From: Bacteroidota bacterium
Lineage (GTDB): Bacteria > Bacteroidota > Bacteroidia > Chitinophagales > Chitinophagaceae
Length of the DNA stretch: 64,000 nt
Reading direction: 5' to 3'
Assembly: GCA_005882315.1 (NCBI GenBank)
Contig: VBAR01000001.1
Span: 1,313,736 to 1,377,735 of the forward strand
Part shown: positions 16,431 through 24,755 of the stretch, one piece after another
Layout: each line of letters starts with the position of its first letter
Position numbering within the stretch: position 1 is the stretch's first letter
Translations under genes and position numbers: made by a program
Notes under the pieces: generated by a model
Databases searched by the model: none
Told to the model about the DNA's origin: nothing
What the model saw: only the letters and a program-made list of their open reading frames with translations

Positions 16431-16829
16431 ATGCCTGCACATCCTATTGAGATAATTCTCAACCGCCAGCTTGCCGATTGTTTGTCAATGCCGGTATTTA
16501 TTACTGATACATCAGGGAATCTTATTTTTTATAATGAACCCGCAGAAAAAGTATTAGGCACCCGGTTTGAAGAAACCGGTGAAATGAATGTGGAAACATG
16601 GTCAACTGTTTTTAAGCAACAAGATGATGAAGGAAAATTGCTGGCACCGGAATCACTGCCACTCGTAAGCACATTGAAAGATCAATATCCCCATCACAAA
16701 ACATTCTGGATAGTAAGTATGCAGGGCAAAGCCGAAAAAATATCTGTAACAGCATATCCCATCATTGGCCGTGCAGGTAATTTTCTCGGCGCTGTTGCTA
16801 TTTTCTGGGAAGTAAAAGACGTAGGATGA
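16431..16829 (+). CDS. PAS domain protein
   Basis: 132 residues, essentially one PAS domain. LADCLSMPVFITDTSGNLIF begins the sheet, YNEPAEKVLGTRFEETGEM follows, and KISVTAYPIIGRAGNFLGAV closes it. No output domain is attached, so it would work by protein contact. Its stop overlaps the start of the metallo-hydrolase at 16826 (ATGA), implying translational coupling and possibly a physical complex. Ligand unknown. Sensing of a small molecule or redox state to control the hydrolase is an inference from the coupling. Confidence 0.85.
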   Translation: MPAHPIEIILNRQLADCLSMPVFITDTSGNLIFYNEPAEKVLGTRFEETGEMNVETWSTVFKQQDDEGKLLAPESLPLVSTLKDQYPHHKTFWIVSMQGKAEKISVTAYPIIGRAGNFLGAVAIFWEVKDVG

Positions 16830-17680
16830 AGATAATGCTGCGGGGCGTTCGTGGTTCCATACCCACTACCAGTCCCGAGATGTCATATTATGGAGGAAAT
16901 ACATCCTGCACAGCAGTAAAGGAAGGAGATTCTATACTGGTACTTGATGGCGGTTCGGGTATGCAGCAATTCAAACTACTTGATGGTACGGGTATCAAAC
17001 GAGTAGATATATTATTAACACATCTTCATCTCGATCATATCCAGGGGCTGGGTTTTTTCAATCCTTTTTTTAACCCGCAGAATGATATTCATATCTGGGG
17101 ACCAGCGAGTAAGATAAATAGTTTACATGCCAGGCTTAGCCGTTATCTTTCTCCTCCGTTGTTTCCTGTATTGCTGCGTGATCTACCCTGTAAACTGACC
17201 TTGCATGAAATTGAAAACAGTTCATTTGAGGTCGGGCCATTTAAAATTGAATCACGGTTTGTAATTCATCCGGGACCTACTGTTGGTTTTCGGGTAAGTA
17301 ATGGCCGTTCTGTTTTTACTTATATACCCGATCATGAACCTGTATTGGGTGCAAATGAATTGCTGAAGGATACAAAATGGCTCTCGGGTTTTGATCTGGC
17401 TGAAAACGCCGACCTGTTACTTCATGATGCGCAATATTCAATAGCAGAATATCCATTTAGAATAGGCTGGGGCCATAGCAATATGGATGATGCAGTAAAG
17501 TTTGCTTCGATGGCAGGAGTTAAACATTTGTTGCTTGCTCATCATGATCCGGGTCATACGGATATACAACTGAATGAACTGTTTGCTGATCTGCAAAAAA
17601 GCCTGTCCGCCGGGGCGGGAAATAACTATTCATTTAAATATGAACTGGCAGTAGAAGGAATGGAGATTGAACTGCCTTAG
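16826..17680 (+). CDS. Metallo-beta-lactamase-fold hydrolase
   Basis: 284 residues. The zinc signature is HLHLDH (His66, His68, Asp70, His71), with later metal ligands in FVIHPGPTVGF, LLHDAQYS and LAHHDPGH. The opening MKIMLRGVRGSIPTTSPEMS and YYGGNTSC are typical of the phosphodiesterase/RNase Z-like branch that includes cyclic-nucleotide phosphodiesterase-like proteins. No signal peptide. Coupled by a 4-nt overlap to a single-domain PAS protein. A cyclic nucleotide or phosphodiester substrate is plausible but unproven. Near the C-terminus a GC-rich stretch (17603-17620) encodes SAGAG and looks like a small insertion. Confidence 0.85.
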   Translation: MKIMLRGVRGSIPTTSPEMSYYGGNTSCTAVKEGDSILVLDGGSGMQQFKLLDGTGIKRVDILLTHLHLDHIQGLGFFNPFFNPQNDIHIWGPASKINSLHARLSRYLSPPLFPVLLRDLPCKLTLHEIENSSFEVGPFKIESRFVIHPGPTVGFRVSNGRSVFTYIPDHEPVLGANELLKDTKWLSGFDLAENADLLLHDAQYSIAEYPFRIGWGHSNMDDAVKFASMAGVKHLLLAHHDPGHTDIQLNELFADLQKSLSAGAGNNYSFKYELAVEGMEIELP

Positions 17681-17685
17681 TTTTT

Positions 17686-17795
17686 ACCACAGACCTGCCT
17701 GCCGGCAGGCAGGGAACACAAAGTTTTTTTCACAGAGTCACACAGAGAGGTTTAAATACATCTAAAGCTCTGTACTACTCCGTGTCCTCTGTGGT
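17686..17795. repeat. Dispersed imperfect palindrome (ACCACAGAG type)
   Basis: ACCACAGA at the left end pairs with TCTGTGGT at the right end; the interior repeats CACAGAG words. It occupies most of the 212-bp gap between the convergent hydrolase and DinB genes. A different palindrome sits inside its left arm. Confidence 0.65.
17694..17713. repeat. 20-bp perfect palindrome nested in another repeat
   Basis: CCTGCCTGCCGGCAGGCAGG is self-complementary over all 20 bases. It separates ACCACAGA from GAACACAAAG, which without it would read as the usual continuous ACCACAGAGAACACAAAG wording of the host repeat. Confidence 0.85.
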
Positions 17796-17892
17796 TAAAT
17801 CTTACCTTCAACTAAAATGCAAACTGCGTACAACAAATGAAATTATAAAGCAAGCCCATTTGATAAAACTCTTCATGCACATGATTACGATT

Positions 17893-18390
17893 TTACTCAA
17901 AACTGTTTTCATCTGCACTTGGCCCATAGCTACCCGGGATAGGGATGTTCAGTAATCTTAAATAGACACCTAACTGTGCACGGTGATGTATCTGCTGGCT
18001 GAGTGACATCCGCAACACATCGATCTTCGGATTGGTTGCATAAACAGTTTCACCATTTCTGAGTGTCCATGGTTTATCCATTTCCTTTTCATTTTCTTCT
18101 ATCAACGCTGATAGACCATCATTATATCGTTTTTCAAAATACTCCAACAGCTGCTTGTTATTGTTGATATCAGGTTGCTCATAACCTGCTTGAAAATCCA
18201 GCTCATCGGTTGTCAATGTGAAATGAACCCAACCGGGAAGATCGGCGAGATGTGTTACCAGGCTTTTCATCACCATCGACTTTTCGTGGGGTTTGTAATC
18301 CAGTTTGTCGTCAGGCACACGACTTAACATTTTGCGTGTTGTGGCGGCTTCTTCGATAAATTGCTGTTTAAAGAATTCAATAAATGTCAT
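17893..18390 (-). CDS. DinB/YfiT-like four-helix protein
   Basis: 165 residues with the DinB four-helix pattern: FFKQQFIEEAATTRKMLSRV, then HEKSMVMKSLVTHLADLPGW with the first metal His, and LSQQIHHRAQLGVYLRLL with HHRAQ supplying the other His ligands. DinB-fold proteins bind a divalent metal and include thiol transferases. The chromosomal Bacteroidota members are mostly uncharacterised and not tied to DNA repair in spite of the name. The gene follows the WYL regulator by 48 nt on the same strand. Such regulator-DinB pairs recur, which suggests that the regulator controls it (inference). Confidence 0.85.
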   Translation of the reverse strand: MTFIEFFKQQFIEEAATTRKMLSRVPDDKLDYKPHEKSMVMKSLVTHLADLPGWVHFTLTTDELDFQAGYEQPDINNNKQLLEYFEKRYNDGLSALIEENEKEMDKPWTLRNGETVYATNPKIDVLRMSLSQQIHHRAQLGVYLRLLNIPIPGSYGPSADENSFE

Positions 18391-18438
18391 AGTGTTTTGT
18401 TTTTGTTAGTACAAAGCAACAACCCACTAGTGACAACC

Positions 18439-19407
18439 CTATGTCAGCAGCCTTTGAGATTGTTCCAATTTTTTTAAAATATTTTCAGCGATTTCAGCAA
18501 CCATCACATTTAAATTCTTAGGCTCCACGATCTTAGCATGATCACCAAACAACATAAACCAGCGGGAAAAACCCATGAGTGAACCTGTCAGGAAGGTCAT
18601 GCGGACATAATCGCCGTTCCTTTCTTCTTTTATATAGCCGTTATAATATTTCTGTTCTCCGAGGTATTTTACAATATCTGCCTCCACATCTATCACCACT
18701 TTTATCACTTCCCTATCATCCGACATTTTATCGATAAAACTTTGTAGCGGCGGATGTGTTTTTAATACCTTCTCACCGGTTGTTTTCAATTGCCCGATCT
18801 TATCGGTGCGGAAATTCCGGTAATCATTTCGCAGCCTGCACCAGGCAATCAAATACCAGTGACTGCCGAGATAATATATACCAACCGGCTCAACCTCTCG
18901 ACGGGTGGTTTCATTTTTTTCCAGCGTTGTATAATTGATCTCAATAACATCAGTAGATGAAATAGCATTTAATATCGGCTGAAGATATAATTCTGATTGC
19001 GGCGAGTAAGCAATAGCCGGATGGTTCATTACAGCGATATGCTCATCTATACCTTCTATATGATCTTTTTCTGAATGACGGAGTATGGCACGTATTTTAT
19101 CAAGCGCTGCTTCAAAATGCTTTATCATGCCTGCATCTGTTTTTGATTGCACAAGCTTTGATGCAGTAAGTAATGCAGTCGCTTCTTCCTGGTTAAACAT
19201 TACCGGCGGTAATTTATATCCATCCATCAGTTTGTAACCGCTACCAGCTTCACCAATTACTGGCACGCCGGCTTCTTCTAATGCTTTTACATCACGATAA
19301 ACAGTACGAAGACTAATAGAAAACTTATCAGCAATATCCTGCGCCTTTACCAAACGACGGGATTGCATTTGTATAAGAATTGCTGCTAGACGGTCAATAC
19401 GATTCAT
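18439..19407 (-). CDS. WYL-domain transcriptional regulator, YafY-like
   Basis: 322 residues. The N-terminal HTH (MNRIDRLAAILIQMQSRRLV, then AQDIADKFSISLRTVYRDVK) is HTH_11. The WYL domain covers about 145-225, with VEPVGIYYLGSHWYLIAWCR carrying the conserved aromatic-leucine signature, and a C-terminal WCX extension follows (MTFLTGSLMGFSRWFMLFG). WYL domains sense ligands, often nucleic acids or nucleotides, and control stress or defence genes. It heads a probable two-gene unit with DinB. Its own 179-bp upstream region is shared with the divergent secreted gene at 19587. Confidence 0.9.
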   Translation of the reverse strand: MNRIDRLAAILIQMQSRRLVKAQDIADKFSISLRTVYRDVKALEEAGVPVIGEAGSGYKLMDGYKLPPVMFNQEEATALLTASKLVQSKTDAGMIKHFEAALDKIRAILRHSEKDHIEGIDEHIAVMNHPAIAYSPQSELYLQPILNAISSTDVIEINYTTLEKNETTRREVEPVGIYYLGSHWYLIAWCRLRNDYRNFRTDKIGQLKTTGEKVLKTHPPLQSFIDKMSDDREVIKVVIDVEADIVKYLGEQKYYNGYIKEERNGDYVRMTFLTGSLMGFSRWFMLFGDHAKIVEPKNLNVMVAEIAENILKKLEQSQRLLT

Positions 19408-19533
19408 CTTATAAAGTTATGAACTGTTAAGACTAATAGCTGTTGTACTTGGGTTTCATTTTCAATTTTTTCTTTCTGAAAAAATCATTCGGATTGCTTT
19501 TATTCAAATCAATTAACGTTTCGTTGGTAGACC

Positions 19534-19549
19534 CGGCAGCCTATTTGCC
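19534..19549 (+). promoter_or_regulatory. Candidate sigma-54 promoter
   Basis: CGGCAGCCTATTTGCC has GG and GC exactly 10 nt apart, GGCA at -24 and TTTGC at -12. A transcript would start near 19560, about 27 nt before the ATG of the secreted gene. The -24 half is less complete than at 13343. Confidence 0.5.
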
Positions 19550-19586
19550 GCTCTTATATATTATTCAATAAAATAAAAATTCAATT

Positions 19587-20036
19587 ATGAAAAAGATCTT
19601 TACACTACTTGCAGCAGTTACTATTGTAGCAGCGGCACAGGCACAAAATGGTCAGGGAAATAATTCTGGTAAAAGACAAAACGATCAGCAAGGGAATAAT
19701 CAAAATGGTCAGCGGGATAAACAAAACGGGTATGGAAATGATAACGACATAAAGAATCATCCATATGATAATGATGATCGCTATGATAATAATTCCAATT
19801 TTGAAGGAAATAAAGGCCAACGAATAGCGCAGATCAACCGGGAGTATGAATATAAAATTCAAAAGGTCAGGAGCAGTCGTTTTATGAGCCGCAGTGAAAA
19901 GAAAAGACAGATCCGTTTTCTTGAAGAGCAACGCCAGCAGGAAATAAGAAGGATCAATTACAGCTCAAACAGAAGCCGTAACAATGACCGTTATGATCGT
20001 AATGACAACAATGATCGTTCAAACCGTCGTTATTAA
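19587..20036 (+). CDS. Secreted low-complexity Asn/Gln/Asp/Arg-rich protein
   Basis: 149 residues. Signal peptide MKKIFTLLAAVTIVAAAQAQ, then a disordered stretch to about residue 70 rich in Asn, Gln, Gly and Asp. A charged helical segment follows (RIAQINREYEYKIQKVRSSR, then MSRSEKKRQIRFLEEQRQQE), and a final Asn/Asp/Arg tail. The helical part may form a coiled coil. Related short proteins in Bacteroidota are unnamed. Low complexity, a candidate sigma-54 site upstream and its own terminator downstream resemble the arrangement of the secreted gene at 3305. Role unknown; an envelope or matrix role is only a guess. Confidence 0.75.
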   Translation: MKKIFTLLAAVTIVAAAQAQNGQGNNSGKRQNDQQGNNQNGQRDKQNGYGNDNDIKNHPYDNDDRYDNNSNFEGNKGQRIAQINREYEYKIQKVRSSRFMSRSEKKRQIRFLEEQRQQEIRRINYSSNRSRNNDRYDRNDNNDRSNRRY

Positions 20037-20060
20037 AATAGATTGAAAAACCAGATTTAT

Positions 20061-20086
20061 AAAACCCCGTATTGCGGGGTTTTTTT
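20061..20086 (+). terminator. Rho-independent terminator
   Basis: AAAACCCCG / CGGGGTTTT with loop TATTG and a trailing T-run. It ends the secreted gene. The minus strand has a shorter T-run, so partial bidirectional use against the convergent exporter is possible. Confidence 0.9.
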
Positions 20087-20104
20087 ATTTGAAGGGATAC
20101 ATTT

Positions 20105-21919
20105 TTATCTGTAACCACTTGCCTGTAACTCGAATAGTTGAGCATAACGATTACCTGCTGCGAGTAATTCATCATGTGTACCGAGTTCAGTTACTTTTCC
20201 ATCATCAATTACTGCAATGCGGTCGGCAATACGAACAGTAGAGAAACGATGTGAGATAACTATTCCAATTCTTCCTTTGAGATTTTCTTTTAGCTCAGCA
20301 AAGATGGCGGCTTCAGCTTCGGGATCAAGCGATGAAGTTGGCTCGTCTAATATCCAGATATCAGCATTGCGATACATGATCCTTGCCAATGCTAATCGTT
20401 GCCATTCACCGCCAGACAGATCATGACCGCCTTCAAAGAGGCGTCCTACTTTTGAATCCAGTCCTTTCGGCATTTTATTTACCAACCATTCGCTGCGAGA
20501 ATCCTGTAAGGCTTTGATCACCTGTCCATCATTACTTACACCATTGGGTCTTCCCATCAATACATTTTCACGAACAGACAATTCATAAGTTGCATAATCC
20601 TGGAACAATACACCGATCCTGTTTCGCAAACTTTCAGGATTCATGTCTTTTACATCAATGCCGCTTACTCTTACTGATCCCTGTTGTGTATCATAAAAGC
20701 GAAGTAATAATTTGATGAGTGTTGATTTGCCGGCACCATTCTCACCCACTAATGCTATCAGTTCTCCTTTACGTATACGTAAACTCAATTCATGCACCGA
20801 AGGTTCTGTTCCCCCCGGATAAGTAAACGTGATATTATCAAATTCAATTCCTTCAATAGGTGCATCTGGAATAGAAACAGGGTTTTCCGGTACCGGCACA
20901 AGATGGTCAATCTTGAGAAATGAAAAATAATCTTCGAGAAAAGTAGTGTGCTGATCAACCGCCACAAATGTGCTGGATATTTGTCCCAGTGTTCCAGATA
21001 CAGATGTAAAAGCGCCGATAACTAAAACAACATCACCGGGATTCATGGTTCCTTTTATTCCCCTGCTGGCAACAAATACATATGCCAGCGCAAGGATAGT
21101 TCCTGTAATAAGACCGCTTACCAAAGACATTCGGCTTCCAAGCCGGTTCATGAGTTGTCGCTGTTTAAAAAGATCATCGGATAATTTTTTATGTCTTCCG
21201 AGTAAATAATCTGACAATACATAAGCTCTTACTTCTTTTGTATTGCGTGGTTGTACCAACAAATCGCCGAGATACTGACGTTCTCTTTCTTCCGGCGTTT
21301 CTTTATAATAATATTTATAAAGCCTTGTGGTCACACGGCTTTCCAATACCAACGTAAGAATTGATGCTCCCAATGCAAGCACTACTAATAAATAATGCAA
21401 GCTTGCCAGCAGGCCAGACATTAATATTATAGTCACAATATTTCCCGAGAGACCCAGTATTGACCATGTAAGATCGCCGGGTCTCCAGTTTACATCACGT
21501 TTGGCACGGGCCAGGCGATCATGCCAGTCAGAATTATCGAAGTGCCCAAGATCAACCTTTGATGCTTTTGTAAGTAAACGACGTTCTGCTTCTAATTCAA
21601 CACGGCGTACATATAAATTTCTGCCATAACCCATATAAGAGCCTACTGCCCGTTGAACAATAAATGTGATCCATAAACCAATGACGATTGGAAGCACATC
21701 ATTAAATGTCAGTGGATGTATTTTTGCTTCAGCAATTTTATTGACAAGTACAGCTCCTAAATACACAGATACAGGAGGCATGATGGCATTGAACATTCCA
21801 AGTAATGAAAACCGAATAAGTAATTTAGGTGATGCGGCCCATGCAAGTGACATAGCATGCTTCAGGTTTTTTCTCACCCTTGCAATACGGCTTGACTTTT
21901 TCAGAGTAGCTTCTTCCAT
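20105..21919 (-). CDS. ABC exporter, fused permease-ATPase
   Basis: 604 residues from the ATG at 21919. An open frame extends upstream to 22069, but that part would overlap the antiporter gene and has no membrane-protein character. Six membrane segments lie in about residues 30-320. The ATPase domain has Walker A GENGAGKST, Q-loop LFQDYATYEL, signature LSGGEWQRLALARI, Walker B DIWILDEPTSSLDPEAE and ISHRFSTV. The LSGGEW signature and wide loop after the first helices resemble lantibiotic or peptide and lipid exporters of the NisT/SpaT type. Substrate unknown. It lies 64 nt downstream of the antiporter on the same strand. Confidence 0.9.
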   Translation of the reverse strand: MEEATLKKSSRIARVRKNLKHAMSLAWAASPKLLIRFSLLGMFNAIMPPVSVYLGAVLVNKIAEAKIHPLTFNDVLPIVIGLWITFIVQRAVGSYMGYGRNLYVRRVELEAERRLLTKASKVDLGHFDNSDWHDRLARAKRDVNWRPGDLTWSILGLSGNIVTIILMSGLLASLHYLLVVLALGASILTLVLESRVTTRLYKYYYKETPEERERQYLGDLLVQPRNTKEVRAYVLSDYLLGRHKKLSDDLFKQRQLMNRLGSRMSLVSGLITGTILALAYVFVASRGIKGTMNPGDVVLVIGAFTSVSGTLGQISSTFVAVDQHTTFLEDYFSFLKIDHLVPVPENPVSIPDAPIEGIEFDNITFTYPGGTEPSVHELSLRIRKGELIALVGENGAGKSTLIKLLLRFYDTQQGSVRVSGIDVKDMNPESLRNRIGVLFQDYATYELSVRENVLMGRPNGVSNDGQVIKALQDSRSEWLVNKMPKGLDSKVGRLFEGGHDLSGGEWQRLALARIMYRNADIWILDEPTSSLDPEAEAAIFAELKENLKGRIGIVISHRFSTVRIADRIAVIDDGKVTELGTHDELLAAGNRYAQLFELQASGYR

Positions 21920-21983
21920 CACTACAAGATACAAAAGAGATAAATCAGATTTACGTGAGTTATGAAACTGGGTTATGAATTTT

Positions 21984-23444
21984 TTAGTGTGGCTGTAATT
22001 TTGAGTTAAGCAACTCCAGTACAGACAGAAGCTCCTGTTCATTGTCGGATAAAAGGAGAAGCCTGTCACCCGATTGAAGATTATCGGCCCCGGTCGGCAG
22101 CATATACTTGCCGTTTCTTTTAATGGATATAATATTTACAGAAAGAGGAAAGTGCAGATCGACAATTTTTTTACCAATAACAGCGGATTCGTTGTTAAGT
22201 GTTATCACTTTTATTTCGCTGTTAACGGGTATAGCCGGAACTTTTTTAGGCTCTTCAGGTGGCTCTGTAACACGCAGCCATTTTGCTACCAACGGTAATG
22301 TGGTGCCCTGTAATAAAACTGAAGTAATAGAAATGAAAAAGACAAGGTTAAAGATCATACCTGCTTTGTCCAACCCAGCAATCATTGGATAAGTTGCAAA
22401 CACAATTGGTACGCCACCCCGCAAGCCCACCCATGAAATAAATAGTTTACTGCGGATACTTGTTTTGGCAAAAGCCAAGCTTATAAAGACACCGATTGGC
22501 CTTGCTATAAAAACTAAGAAGCCGGCGATCAATAAACCCGTTCCGATAATAGGAATAACTCTTGAAGGAAAAACCAACATACCGAGTGTAAGAAATAAAA
22601 CGATTTGCATCAGCCATGCCTGGCCATCATAAAACCTTACAAGACTTCTTTTATGAATAAAATCACGGTTGCCCAATACCAGTGCAGAAAGATAGATCGC
22701 TAAAAACCCATTACCTCCGATAACATGTGTAGCGGAATAAGTAAACATTGCCAATCCAAGAACAAGCACTGGATAAAGTCCGTCGCTATCCAGTTTTATA
22801 TTATTAATAAGCCAATGACTGAACCGGCCCATAATATAACCCACTACTCCGCCAATCAGGAAGCCTTGTACAAAAAGCAAAAGAAAACGCCAGCCATCAA
22901 ATTCGCCGCTTGCAATAATACCTGTTAATGTGATCGTAAGAAAATAAGCCATCGGATCGTTACTGCCGCTTTCAAATTCAAGTACAGCGCCAACCTTTCC
23001 TTTTAATTTTACTCCACGTGTACGTAAAATAGAAAATACAGCTGCAGCGTCAGTAGCAGAAACGATAGAACCTAATAGCAATCCTTCCAGCAAGCTAAAA
23101 TTGAGAATATAATAAGCGAATATGCCAACGGTTAGTGCAGTAATAAAAACACCAATCGTTGAAAGTGAAATTCCACGCCATACAACAGGCTTGATGACTT
23201 GCCAATTGGTATCGAGTCCGCCGGAAAATAAAATAAAGTTCAAGGCTACGATCCCGATAAACTGGGCGATACGGGGATTATCAAAATAAATCCCACCAAT
23301 ACCCTCAGAACCAGCAAGAACACCAACGATCAAAAACAAAATGAGGGTGGGCACGCCGAAACGGCTCGATGTTTTACCTGCCACAATACTGACCAGTAAA
23401 AGTAATGAGCCAATCAATAATATATTTTCCGGCGACATGTTCAT
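21984..23444 (-). CDS. Potassium/proton antiporter, NhaP2/CvrA-like
   Basis: 486 residues with 12-13 membrane segments in about residues 1-390. Sequence landmarks are FGVPTLILFLIVGVLAG, LNFILFSGGLDTN, SIVSATDAAAVFSIL (the ion-binding TDxAAV site) and ESGSNDPMAYFL. The C-terminal 80 residues (VITLNNESAVIGKKIVDLHF to the end) form a TrkA-C/RCK-C domain with QSGDRLLLLSDN, a cytoplasmic ligand-sensing module. The family expels K+ in exchange for protons and helps with osmotic and pH balance. It is preceded by a 40-aa membrane protein (37-nt gap) and followed by an ABC exporter. Confidence 0.93.
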   Translation of the reverse strand: MNMSPENILLIGSLLLLVSIVAGKTSSRFGVPTLILFLIVGVLAGSEGIGGIYFDNPRIAQFIGIVALNFILFSGGLDTNWQVIKPVVWRGISLSTIGVFITALTVGIFAYYILNFSLLEGLLLGSIVSATDAAAVFSILRTRGVKLKGKVGAVLEFESGSNDPMAYFLTITLTGIIASGEFDGWRFLLLFVQGFLIGGVVGYIMGRFSHWLINNIKLDSDGLYPVLVLGLAMFTYSATHVIGGNGFLAIYLSALVLGNRDFIHKRSLVRFYDGQAWLMQIVLFLTLGMLVFPSRVIPIIGTGLLIAGFLVFIARPIGVFISLAFAKTSIRSKLFISWVGLRGGVPIVFATYPMIAGLDKAGMIFNLVFFISITSVLLQGTTLPLVAKWLRVTEPPEEPKKVPAIPVNSEIKVITLNNESAVIGKKIVDLHFPLSVNIISIKRNGKYMLPTGADNLQSGDRLLLLSDNEQELLSVLELLNSKLQPH

Positions 23445-23481
23445 TGAAACATTTTTTAAAGTTGGTACCCACCCTCTCTGA

Positions 23482-23604
23482 TTAATTCGGGGAGTTTGTT
23501 CCCGATTCTTTTTTCCTGTCGCGGTTATTAATAAATACCAACCCGTAAATGATCAGTAAAAGAAAGCCTACAACTATTAATGCAGGTATTAAAGCTGAAT
23601 TCAT
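23482..23604 (-). CDS. Small single-pass membrane protein, 40 aa
   Basis: An ATG at 23604 opens a 40-residue frame. A strongly hydrophobic stretch (PALIVVGFLLLIIYGLVF) is followed by a basic, hydrophilic tail INNRDRKKESGTNSPN. The charge distribution fits one membrane segment with the basic end inside. It is too short for standard gene calls but sits 37 nt upstream of the antiporter gene on the same strand. It may be a subunit or leader peptide of the antiporter; no homologue is recognised. Confidence 0.5.
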   Translation of the reverse strand: MNSALIPALIVVGFLLLIIYGLVFINNRDRKKESGTNSPN

Positions 23605-23675
23605 AAGTATTTTTTATAAATAAAGAAATAAGTATATGACAGGCATATACCACGTTATCAAAAAATAATAACGGA

Positions 23676-24032
23676 TCACCAGAAATTATGAGTAGGGTAG
23701 ATATAGAAAAGATAATCTTTGATCAGGAGAGAGGATTCCCTGATCTGATTATTTTCTATTGAAACGGGGCGGTTATAAAAATCAATAGCAGTGAAAAGCT
23801 GCAATAAAGGAATGAACGATTTTTGAAAACTAATATATCCGCTTGTTACAGCAGGGAAATACAGCCTCTCGAGTTCGGAATTAGGTGAATGCCACGGCTT
23901 TTGTGTAAGGGAAGCCGGTTTTTTATTTTCAATTGCATGCGCAGGTGAAAGCAAAGTTGATCTTATGCCCAGGCAGGCAAAAGCGACAATAAAAACAAGG
24001 GATAAAATTTTTGTAACAACATTCCTGCTCAT
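23676..24032 (-). CDS. Hypothetical membrane-anchored or secreted protein
   Basis: 118 residues from the ATG at 24032 (MSRNVVTKILSLVFIVAFAC). This start is chosen because TATCTTTG, a perfect -7 element, lies 5 nt upstream; the longer frame to 24083 would run through that promoter. A hydrophobic segment at 8-24 is either a signal peptide or an anchor. The rest is hydrophilic with aromatic residues (ERLYFPAVTSGYISFQKS, ending FYIYPTHNFW). No family recognised. It stands alone between the small membrane protein and the thioredoxin-like gene. Confidence 0.5.
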   Translation of the reverse strand: MSRNVVTKILSLVFIVAFACLGIRSTLLSPAHAIENKKPASLTQKPWHSPNSELERLYFPAVTSGYISFQKSFIPLLQLFTAIDFYNRPVSIENNQIRESSLLIKDYLFYIYPTHNFW

Positions 24033-24037
24033 TGCTT

Positions 24038-24045
24038 CAAAGATA
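24038..24045 (-). promoter_or_regulatory. Bacteroidota -7 element
   Basis: Minus strand TATCTTTG is a perfect TAnnTTTG. It lies 5 nt before the ATG at 24032, so the mRNA would be leaderless or have a very short leader. It also fixes the start of that gene. Confidence 0.5.
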
Positions 24046-24133
24046 CGAATGATTTTGTGGAAGAATCCTGTTATAAGAATCAATAAACAGTTTTTGTGAT
24101 AATGTTTACGAGAATTTATTTCTTAAACAATTT

Positions 24134-24688
24134 TTACTTCCATTTCACATTACAGCCGATACTCGGCCGTTGAAATTCCGGAACAGGCTGGTCGTTGATC
24201 AAACAATCCAAAGCATGACGGATATCTCTTCCGGTTACAGGTATTTCATTGCCGGGTCTTGAGTCATCGAGTTGTCCGCGGTAAACAAGCTGCAAATTTT
24301 TATCATAAATAAAAAAATCAGGTGTGCAGGCTGCATCATAAGCTTTCGCTGTTTCCTGTGTTTCATCATAACAATATGGAAAAGGGTATTGTAAACGCAG
24401 GGCAGTTTCTTTCATTTTATCCGGCGCATCATGAGGATGCATTACAATATCATTAGCACTGATCGCCACAAATCCAATCCCTTTATTTTTATAATCATTG
24501 CCCAATCTTACCAGCTCGTCATTTACATGCATAACAAAAGGACAATGATTACAAATAAACATTACCACAGTTGCGGTAGCTCCTTTTACTTCATTTACTG
24601 AAATTTTTTTTCCTGATACTGTATCAGGAAGATTAAAATCGGGGGCTTTTGTGCCCAACGATACCATCGTTGAATTTACTCTTGCCAT
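24134..24688 (-). CDS. Thioredoxin-like AhpC/TSA-family protein
   Basis: 184 residues, no signal peptide. LGTKAPDFNLPDTVSGKKIS opens the AhpC/TSA fold. VVMFICNHCPFVMHV carries a CxxC (Cys46, Cys49), unlike classical one-Cys peroxiredoxins, and GIGFVAISANDIVMHPHDAP and ACTPDFFIYDKNLQLVYRGQ follow. This is the redoxin subgroup often annotated thioredoxin family protein with CNHCP motif, with thiol-disulfide reductase or peroxidase activity in the cytoplasm. It diverges from the M20 peptidase gene over a 67-bp gap. Confidence 0.88.
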   Translation of the reverse strand: MARVNSTMVSLGTKAPDFNLPDTVSGKKISVNEVKGATATVVMFICNHCPFVMHVNDELVRLGNDYKNKGIGFVAISANDIVMHPHDAPDKMKETALRLQYPFPYCYDETQETAKAYDAACTPDFFIYDKNLQLVYRGQLDDSRPGNEIPVTGRDIRHALDCLINDQPVPEFQRPSIGCNVKWK

Positions 24689-24755
24689 ACTGTAAAGTTA
24701 ACAAAGCCGGACATTGATTTTTGAAATCATTATCTTGCCGGTATCAAAAATCCCG

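Noticed and set aside
17603-17620. GC-rich near-palindrome in the end of the MBL hydrolase gene as a mobile element
   Set aside because: Arms TCCGCC and GGCGGGA are short and imperfect, and it stays in frame (SAGAG); no copy elsewhere in the window supports mobility.
21920-22069. N-terminal extension of the second ABC exporter
   Set aside because: The extra 50 residues overlap the end of the antiporter gene and are not membrane-like; the internal ATG at 21919 gives the usual exporter N-terminus.
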